Shown piece after piece: positions 21,352-25,685 of a stretch of DNA of 25,685 nucleotides. Position numbers and translations under genes: made by a program. The notes beneath the pieces were generated by a model. It saw only the letters and a program-made list of their open reading frames with translations, searched no databases and was not told the DNA's origin. The DNA lies in NCBI GenBank assembly GCA_017398105.1, contig JAFQHF010000078.1:1-25685 (forward strand), given 5' to 3'. Position 1 is the first letter of the stretch. Each line of letters starts with the position of its first letter. This stretch comes from Oscillospiraceae bacterium (GTDB taxonomy: Bacteria; Bacillota_A; Clostridia; Oscillospirales; Oscillospiraceae).

Positions 21352-22275
21352 ATGCCTGCAAAAACACAGCGTTTTGAGACCCGCCAGCACATGAAGAACA
21401 ACACCTTTGAGATCTTCCGCTACCGGGACGACTATCCCAAGGAGGTGGCCCTGCACCACCATGACTTTTATGAGATCTACTTTTTCCTGTCGGGAAATGT
21501 ACAATATAATGTAGAGAGCCGCAGCTATCTGCTGACGCCCGGCGACGTACTGCTCATCAGCCCCATGGAGCTGCACCAGCCCATGTTCGGCAGTGAGCAC
21601 CGCAGCTATGAGCGGATCGTGCTTTGGATCGACAAGCGGTTTCTGGACGGCTTCAGCATACCGGGACAGGACTTCACCCAATGCTTCGATACCTCCGCAC
21701 CGGGACATACCAACCTGCTGCGTCCGGAAGGCGTAGCCCGGCAGTTTCTGACGTTCCTGCTGGAGCAGCTGATCTCGGAATACACTTCCGACGACCAGTA
21801 TCAGGAAATCGCCTCCATGACTTATCTGGCCCAGGTGCTCATCAGCCTGAACCGTCTGGCCCGGCAGAAAAAAAGTGAGGAAGATTCTGTCCGCGCGCCG
21901 GACTCCAGCGTGTACAATGTGCTGGGCTATATCAACGACCATTACAGCGAGGATCTTTCCCTGGACTATCTGGCAAACAAATTCTTCATCAGCAAATACC
22001 ATCTGTCCCGGGAATTCCAGCGGCTGGTAGGCACCTCCGTCCACCGCTACATCATCCAGAAGCGGCTGGTCATGGCCAAGCAGATGCTCAGCGAGGGGCG
22101 GCCCTCCTCGGAGGTATACCAGCACTGCGGCTTCGGAGACTATTCCAATTTCTACCGGGCCTTCAAGGCGGAATACCAGATCAGTCCCAAGGACTACGTC
22201 CTGCTGCTGAAGGAATCCGCCTACCGCGCCGACCCCCTCCCCCATCGCATCCGGGAGCGGATGGCAAAGGAATAA
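21352..22275 (+). CDS. AraC-family transcriptional regulator with cupin sensor domain
   Basis: This 307-residue protein has an N-terminal cupin-type sugar-sensing half (HHHDFYEIYFFLSGNVQYNVESRSYLLTPGDVLLISPMELHQP, about residues 33-80). A C-terminal double helix-turn-helix covers about residues 195-290. The first helix-turn-helix is LSLDYLANKFFISKYHLSREFQRLVGTS and the second is SSEVYQHCGFGDYSNFYRAFKAEYQISPKDY, the classic AraC signature. The divergent arrangement with the catabolic genes, and a shared short promoter region, suggest it activates them when their sugar is present. GGAGG lies about 8 bases before the ATG. A repeat element follows the gene. Confidence 0.95.
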   Translation: MPAKTQRFETRQHMKNNTFEIFRYRDDYPKEVALHHHDFYEIYFFLSGNVQYNVESRSYLLTPGDVLLISPMELHQPMFGSEHRSYERIVLWIDKRFLDGFSIPGQDFTQCFDTSAPGHTNLLRPEGVARQFLTFLLEQLISEYTSDDQYQEIASMTYLAQVLISLNRLARQKKSEEDSVRAPDSSVYNVLGYINDHYSEDLSLDYLANKFFISKYHLSREFQRLVGTSVHRYIIQKRLVMAKQMLSEGRPSSEVYQHCGFGDYSNFYRAFKAEYQISPKDYVLLLKESAYRADPLPHRIRERMAKE

Positions 22276-22290
22276 CCGCAGGATAATAAA

Positions 22291-22396
22291 TGTAGGGCGG
22301 GGTCATGACCCCGCCGGGCAGTCACGAAACCTGAGTGGTAAATACCCAATGCTCAGGCACCGGAAATGCCCGGCGGAGGCATGCCTCCGCCCTACA
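22291..22396. repeat. GTAGGGCGGGG-type inverted-repeat element (106 bp)
   Basis: The left end is TGTAGGGCGG with the GGTCATGACC palindrome; the right end is GGCGGAGGCATGCCTCCGCC followed by CTACA. The two ends carry different palindromes, as if built from two subfamilies. It lies directly after the AraC gene and may terminate it. Confidence 0.72.
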
Positions 22397-22577
22397 ATAT
22401 TGTTTTTTATACTAGTTTTTGTTAAAAAGCTTTAAAAGCTTTTTATAGCACCGAAGGTGCGTCAAAAACTTTATGAGACGTGATTCTATGATTTTCTTTT
22501 TCGAAAATCATAGAATCGGCAGCGCAGAAAGCGATGCCTTTTTATTTAAAATTGAAGATTTTAAATAAAAAAGAGTA
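22397..22577. other. AT-rich non-coding stretch with three hairpins
   Basis: AAAAAGCTTT-A-AAAGCTTTTT lies at about 22424-22444. A perfect 15-bp stem, GATTCTATGATTTTC with its complement, lies at 22482-22517. A 13-14 bp stem built from TTTTATTTAAAAT lies at 22539-22571, next to the stop codon of the Spo0A-domain gene. None has a textbook T-run for either strand, but together they should separate two convergent transcripts. No gene is visible. Confidence 0.6.
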
Positions 22578-23063
22578 TTACTGCCCCTCCCGCAGTCTCT
22601 GTTTGACGATGTTGGCCAGCCGCGCGATGAATTCGCCGTTGGTGGGCTTGCCCTTTTCCGGGTGGACGATGGAGCCGAAATAGTGGTTCAGGATATCCAG
22701 ATCCCCCCGGGTCCAGGTCACCTCGATCAGGTGACGGATGGCCCGCTCCACCCGGCTGGCAGTGGTATCGAACTGGGCTGCCAGCTGGGGATACAGCCGG
22801 AAGGTGATCTGATCGATGAACACCCGGTCCTGAATCACCAGCAGCACCGCCTGCACTGCATAGGGGTGGCCCAGCAGATGATCCGGCGCCCCCAGCTCCA
22901 GTAGAATCTGGCGGATCTGGTATTCCGGGTCCAGAAACGCCCCCCGGGAAGGCCGCCCCTGAAGCAGATACCGGATCTCCTCCCGTGCCTTTTTCTTCGT
23001 CTCCTCGTCGCAGGCGGTACACAGCCGCATCAGCGCATCAACCTGTTTTTCCAATGGTGTCAT
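22578..23063 (-). CDS. stand-alone Spo0A C-terminal (DNA-binding) domain protein
   Basis: This 161-residue protein has the Spo0A effector domain over residues about 50-158. It starts at IRQILLELGAPDHLLGHPY. The recognition helix is TASRVERAIRHLIEVTW (101-117), followed by GDLDILNHYFG and KPTNGEFIA, close to the Spo0A sequence as known. The receiver domain with its phosphorylated aspartate is missing. In its place is a short charged helical N-terminus (TPLEKQVDALMRLCTACDEETKKKAREEI). It should therefore bind DNA without phosphorelay control, or antagonise genuine Spo0A at 0A boxes. AAGGAGG lies about 8 bases before the ATG at 23063. The frame continues upstream to a TTG but without a ribosome site. 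It faces the XRE/ImmA pair across a shared operator region. Confidence 0.9.
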   Translation of the reverse strand: MTPLEKQVDALMRLCTACDEETKKKAREEIRYLLQGRPSRGAFLDPEYQIRQILLELGAPDHLLGHPYAVQAVLLVIQDRVFIDQITFRLYPQLAAQFDTTASRVERAIRHLIEVTWTRGDLDILNHYFGSIVHPEKGKPTNGEFIARLANIVKQRLREGQ

Positions 23064-23204
23064 ATGCAAAATCCTCCTTGAGATAAAATTACGAAGCGTT
23101 ATGTCCAATAAAGCGGACGGTATTTGTGATATCGTAACGGTACTGTACAGAGCCTCCTCCGTCCGGGCGGCTGCCCCCTTCGGGGAATATTTCCTGCCGT
23201 ATAG

Positions 23205-23233
23205 TTGACTTAAGTAATCTGGTATGCTATAAT
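23205..23233 (+). promoter_or_regulatory. promoter reading toward the XRE/ImmA genes
   Basis: -35 TTGACT (23205-23210) and a perfect -10 TATAAT (23228-23233) are 17 bp apart. The first ACTTAAGT operator (23208-23215) overlaps the -35. The leader to the XRE start is about 145 nt. Confidence 0.75.
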
Positions 23234-23238
23234 ACCAT

Positions 23239-23245
23239 TGTCGAA
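23239..23245. promoter_or_regulatory. TGTCGAA, candidate Spo0A box
   Basis: A perfect match to the 0A-box core lies at the expected transcription start of the XRE/ImmA promoter. The same heptamer also occurs at 209-215 and 1054-1060, so a single match is weak evidence. Confidence 0.35.
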
Positions 23246-23293
23246 AGATGAAAAACAATCGAGATAGATTACTTAAGTAGCTCGTTTGTTCGC

Positions 23294-23322
23294 ATTATAA
23301 CGCTACTTAAGTCACTTGTCAA
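23294..23322 (-). promoter_or_regulatory. promoter reading toward the Spo0A-domain gene
   Basis: On the minus strand, a fully consensus TTGACA (23317-23322), 17 bp and TATAAT (23294-23299) are present. One ACTTAAGT operator (23305-23312) lies in the spacer. The leader to the ATG at 23063 is about 220 nt. Confidence 0.8.
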
Positions 23323-23384
23323 TCCACAAATTGACTACTAAAGTAATCTTCTGCGAAATGCACAAAGCGTTAGGGGGAACTTTT

Positions 23385-23735
23385 GTGTTTTTTAACAGAT
23401 TGAAGGCATTGTGTGACGAACGGGGCATCAGCCCTTACAAGGCCTGCATGGACATCGGCCTGAACCGCTCTGCGGTGGCCAAATGGAAAACCGGCGGTCA
23501 GCCCAACGGCACCACCGCCGCGAAGCTGGCAGAATACTTCGGTGTCACCACCGACTATCTGCTGGAACAGACAGACGAAAAAAATACACCCGCTGGGTTC
23601 CAGCGGGCGGTTTCTGATGACGATATCAAATTCGCGCTCTTCGGCGGCGACGGAGAAATCACCGATGCCATGTACGATGAGGTGAAGAAGTTCGCCGCCT
23701 TCTTGAAGCAGCGGGAGGCGGAAAAGAAGGAGTAA
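23385..23735 (+). CDS. XRE-family transcriptional regulator
   Basis: This 116-residue protein has an N-terminal helix-turn-helix (residues about 2-62). It reads FFNRLKALCDERGISPYKACMDIGLNRSAVAKWKTGGQPNGTTAAKLAEYFGVTTDYLLEQ, the layout of phage-type repressors. The C-terminal part (about 70-116) is charged and helical. The start is a GTG at 23385, with AGGGGGA 8 bases upstream; the longer frame from 23316 has no ribosome site and would cross an operator. It is followed 2 bp later by an ImmA/IrrE-type peptidase. In such pairs, known from ICEBs1, the peptidase cleaves the repressor to relieve repression. Four nearby palindromes are its likely operators, giving autoregulation. Confidence 0.92.
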   Translation: MFFNRLKALCDERGISPYKACMDIGLNRSAVAKWKTGGQPNGTTAAKLAEYFGVTTDYLLEQTDEKNTPAGFQRAVSDDDIKFALFGGDGEITDAMYDEVKKFAAFLKQREAEKKE

Positions 23736-23737
23736 CC

Positions 23738-24166
23738 ATGGAAATCCAGAACCTCTATGCCCTGGCAAGACAACAGAATATAGAGGTATTCCCCTTTCCC
23801 CTGCCCCAGACCGGCTCCATGTCCATCATGGAAGACAGCGGTGCCTGCTGCATCGCCATGGATGATGCCGTCCTGGACGGGGCCGTCCGGGAGCGGGTGC
23901 ACCTGAGCCACGAGCTGGGCCACTGCATCACCGGCAGCTTCTACAACCGCTACGCCGCCGTCGACTGCCGCCAAAGGCATGAAAACAAGGCCAACAAATG
24001 GGCTATCGAAGCCCTGATCCCGGTGGATGAGCTGGATGAAGCCATCGCCGACGGCTGCACCGAGGTCTGGGAGCTGGCAGACCGGTTCCAGGTGACGGAG
24101 GATTTCATCCGCAAAGCCGTATGCTACTACGTCCACGGCAACCTGGCGGATGAATTGTATTTTTAA
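23738..24166 (+). CDS. ImmA/IrrE-family metallopeptidase
   Basis: This 142-residue zinc metallopeptidase has the HEXXH motif HLSHELGHC (His58, Glu59, His62). The downstream helix RHENKANKWAIEALIPVDEL supplies the probable third ligand Glu82 and the family-typical A-N-x-x-A-x-x-x-L-I-P pattern. ImmA-type enzymes cut the repressor encoded beside them after a cell signal. The start codon lies 2 bp after the XRE stop, with AAGGAG inside the XRE gene end, so the two are translationally linked. The C-terminal half (EVWELADRFQVTEDFIRKAVCYYVHG) is the usual short helical tail. No integrase, excisionase or conjugation genes are in view, so this pair may be a domesticated or remnant switch. Confidence 0.92.
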   Translation: MEIQNLYALARQQNIEVFPFPLPQTGSMSIMEDSGACCIAMDDAVLDGAVRERVHLSHELGHCITGSFYNRYAAVDCRQRHENKANKWAIEALIPVDELDEAIADGCTEVWELADRFQVTEDFIRKAVCYYVHGNLADELYF

Positions 24167-24394
24167 TGCGTGTTCGGCGCTGTGCAATTCGATACTGCCC
24201 AAACCCGCTCGGTATCGTTCCCGGCACAAAGTCTCAAACCATTTTTCGTGCGTGTTCGGTGCTGTGCAGTTCGGTACTGCCCAAACCCGCTCGGTATCGT
24301 TCCCGGCACAAAGTCTCAAACCATTTTTCGTGCGTGTTCGGTGCTGTGCAGCTCGATACTGCCCCAACCCGCCCGGTATCGTTTCTGCCGCAAA
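24167..24394. repeat. 82-bp tandem direct repeat, about 2.7 copies
   Basis: Copies start at 24167, 24249 and 24331; each begins TGCGTGTTCGG. The first two are nearly identical (three or so changes). The third is shortened and more diverged (CCCCAACCCGCCCGG). Each unit contains an inverted word pair GATAC/GTATC around the sequence TGCCCAAACCCGCTCG. The first copy begins at the base after the immA stop codon. The 82-bp period is not a multiple of three, so the apparent reading frames in it are not a repeat protein. It is not a CRISPR array: units are contiguous without spacers. Confidence 0.88.
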
Positions 24395-24415
24395 TGATCA
24401 CCATTGACGCACCAA

Positions 24416-24568
24416 CGTAGGGGCGGATTTTTAATCCGCCCTCAGATCGCAGAAGAACCTTCCGATGCGGGGTATGTCAAGGCTCCCTTTACCCAAGGAA
24501 AGCTTCTGCGTAAAACAATCCGCGTAATATTCCGAACCAGCAGGGCGGATTGAAAATCCGCCCCTACA
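24416..24568. repeat. CGTAGGGGCGGATTTTTAATCCGCC... inverted-repeat element (153 bp)
   Basis: The terminal inverted repeats GTAGGGGCGGATT and AATCCGCCCCTAC match, and each end also contains its own small palindrome (GGCGGATTTTTAATCCGCC; the other differs by GAAA). It has the same general design as the GTAGGGCGGGG family with a different core palindrome. It fills the gap between the tandem repeat and the lipoprotein gene. Confidence 0.8.
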
Positions 24569-24612
24569 CCGGAATTGCGCCCGTTTGTATCCATCTTTGG
24601 GAGGATTCTGTT

Positions 24613-25539
24613 ATGAAGCTTCTTTACATCCTGTTTCTGTGTCTTTCCCTGCTGCTGTCCGGCTGCGGAAAAGACTGTGACCATCAGTTTGTCCATACCT
24701 CTTCCAAAGAGCCCTCCTGTGTGCTGCCCGGGATTCTGGAGGAGACCTGCACCCTGTGCAAGACCCTTCGGGAGACGGTGATCCCGGAAACCGGCCACAG
24801 CTTTGCCCTGTACAGTGCCGAGCCCTGTGTGTGCACCCGGTGCGGCGAATATGTGGAAGGGGCCGCCGCAGACCCGTCCCATCCCTGGTACGGCAAAACC
24901 TGGCTGGCCCTGGGCACCTCTCTGACCTCTCCGGAATTCGGCCGGTATGTGGAGCCTCTGGCGGAGCGCAGCGGCCTGATTCCTTCCAACCTGGGCATCC
25001 CCGGTGCCTGCGCCCATGACCTGATCCTGCACCTGGCCCGAACCTCCGGAGATCTGAAGAAGGCCCACCTGATCACGGTGGAATTCGGTGTCAATGACTG
25101 GAACCAAAACATCCCCCTGGGAACCCCCGGCGACACGGTGCCTTACCTGTACCAAACCGAAGACTGGCACAACGACGGCTCCCCCCGGGGCACCTATGCC
25201 GGTTCCTGCTATCAGGTCTTCCACGCCCTTCTGGAAAATGCCCCCGGAGCCCGGATCGTCTTTCTGACCGACCCGGCCGGAACCTGGGAGGAGAGCCTGC
25301 GCACAGACAAAAACAAGCTGGGCCTGACCCAGCGGCAGTATGCCGAGACCGCCATGGCAGCGGCACAGCTGATGGGCATCCCGGTGATCGATGCCGGCGG
25401 CACCGCCCAGATCGGCCAGGAGCACCCGGAATACTACACCGACCATATCCACCACACCGACCTGGGCGGCAGACAGTACGCCCTGACAGTCTGGATGGAG
25501 CTGAAAGACATTGCCCCGCTGCTGACGGGTGTGGGGTAA
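24613..25539 (+). CDS. SGNH/GDSL-hydrolase lipoprotein
   Basis: This 308-residue exported lipoprotein has a short signal (MKLLYILFLCLSLLLSG) with the lipid-attached Cys18 in the lipobox LLSGC. A Cys/His-rich segment follows (about 20-80: CDHQF, CTLCK, ETGHSF, CVCTRCGE), resembling the small metal- or disulfide-stabilised repeats of clostridial surface proteins. An SGNH hydrolase domain covers about 95-305. Block I is LALGTSLT (nucleophile Ser103; GTS replaces the usual GDS), block II has NLGIPGAC, block III is EFGVNDW (Asn161), and block V is DHIH (Asp277, His280). Such enzymes cleave acyl esters from surface carbohydrates or lipids. GGAGG lies about 7 bases before the ATG at 24613. Confidence 0.9.
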   Translation: MKLLYILFLCLSLLLSGCGKDCDHQFVHTSSKEPSCVLPGILEETCTLCKTLRETVIPETGHSFALYSAEPCVCTRCGEYVEGAAADPSHPWYGKTWLALGTSLTSPEFGRYVEPLAERSGLIPSNLGIPGACAHDLILHLARTSGDLKKAHLITVEFGVNDWNQNIPLGTPGDTVPYLYQTEDWHNDGSPRGTYAGSCYQVFHALLENAPGARIVFLTDPAGTWEESLRTDKNKLGLTQRQYAETAMAAAQLMGIPVIDAGGTAQIGQEHPEYYTDHIHHTDLGGRQYALTVWMELKDIAPLLTGVG

Positions 25540-25552
25540 GGCGTAGTCAAAA

Positions 25553-25685
25553 CCCCCGGCTAAGCCGGGGGCTTGATTTAGCCCTATAAGGGCATTTTAC
25601 AAGCATTTGCCCCTAAAGGGGCCCTGAATGGTTTGCCGACCGCGTTTCATTCACTGGCTGCCCCTTAAGGGGCTTTTCTTATGCC
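25553..25685. other. cluster of four GC-rich hairpins at the right edge
   Basis: The perfect inverted repeats are CCCCCGGC-taa-GCCGGGGG (25553-25571), GCCCTATAAGGGC (25581-25593), GCCCCTAAAGGGGC (25609-25622) and GCCCCTTAAGGGGC (25660-25673). The first can act as a terminator of the lipoprotein gene. The last is followed by TTTTCTT and is the best terminator on the plus strand. Such serial subterminal hairpins are also typical of IS200/IS605 element ends; no transposase is visible inside the window. Confidence 0.6.
25660..25680 (+). terminator. intrinsic terminator
   Basis: A GCCCCTTAAGGGGC stem is followed by TTTTCTT on the plus strand. The gene it serves is either the SGNH lipoprotein gene upstream or a transcript starting within the hairpin cluster. 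Confidence 0.55.

Larger units (their letters stand above)
23208..23344. promoter_or_regulatory. array of four ACTTAAGT-type operators
   Basis: Three perfect ACTTAAGT palindromes lie at 23208-23215, 23271-23278 and 23305-23312, and a one-mismatch copy ACTAAAGT at 23337-23344. Flanks extend the similarity (GATTACTTAAGTAGC, GCTACTTAAGTCAC, ACTAAAGTAATC). Their overlap with both promoters suggests binding sites of the XRE repressor encoded to the right. Confidence 0.75.

Noticed and set aside
23064..23258. 65-residue N-terminal extension of the Spo0A-domain protein
   Set aside because: The extension starts at a TTG without a ribosome site, whereas AAGGAGG precedes the ATG at 23063. The residues resemble no receiver domain.
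23385..24166. Integrative conjugative element or prophage
   Set aside because: Only the XRE/ImmA pair is present; no integrase, excisionase, relaxase, structural or attachment-site pair is visible in the window.
24167..24394. CRISPR array
   Set aside because: The units are 82 bp and contiguous, with no unique spacers and no cas genes nearby.
24150..24420. Three overlapping frames that give a repetitive Arg/Ser/Phe-rich protein
   Set aside because: They all translate the same 82-bp DNA repeat in successive frames; a period not divisible by three means no repeat protein is encoded.

Overview
The window looks like a chromosomal segment of a GC-rich, low-oxygen gut-type Clostridia member, most likely Oscillospiraceae/Ruminococcaceae. 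The pointers are strong AGGAGG ribosome sites, a Spo0A-type DNA-binding domain, an S-layer-homology protein, TTGACA-17-TATAAT promoters, and many copies of short GTAGGGCGGGG... inverted-repeat elements between genes. This placement is inference; no rRNA gene lies inside the window.

Left edge (1-612): four tandem consensus promoters, about 100 bp apart, all read leftward off the window into what looks like an rRNA-operon leader. Next come a two-CBS-domain protein and an AIM24-family protein (613-2097).

Region 2218-8721 is a complete aspartate-to-threonine pathway: asd, lysC and hom on the minus strand, then thrC and thrB on the plus strand. hom and thrC diverge from a shared 203-bp promoter region. 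Lysine and methionine branches can also draw on asd, lysC and hom.

Region 8738-13801 is mixed: a small ribbon-helix-helix protein, a free-standing structured RNA gene with its own promoter and terminator (about 9100-9355, class not recognised), a PsiE-like membrane protein, an acyltransferase-3 membrane protein, an S-layer-homology surface protein, and a tatD / DUF308-like pair.

Region 14135-22275 is a carbohydrate catabolic locus on the minus strand: uronate isomerase (uxaC), three TIM-barrel sugar isomerase/epimerase-type enzymes (two are a tandem duplication) and two Gfo/Idh/MocA oxidoreductases. A divergent AraC-type regulator sits at its upstream end, with back-to-back promoters. The enzyme mix suits oxidation / elimination or epimerisation of a sugar acid, cyclitol or glycoside, but the substrate is not determined and no transporter is present.

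Region 22578-24394 is a compact regulatory module: a protein consisting of little more than a Spo0A C-terminal DNA-binding domain, an XRE repressor and an ImmA/IrrE peptidase. Between them are two promoters that face each other, four ACTTAAGT-type operators and one Spo0A-box match. A 2.7-copy, 82-bp tandem repeat follows immediately. The window ends with an SGNH-hydrolase lipoprotein and a cluster of four GC-rich hairpins.

The most distinctive items are the unidentified structured RNA, the Spo0A-domain/XRE/ImmA module with face-to-face promoters, the catabolic locus, and the dispersed family of MITE-like elements.
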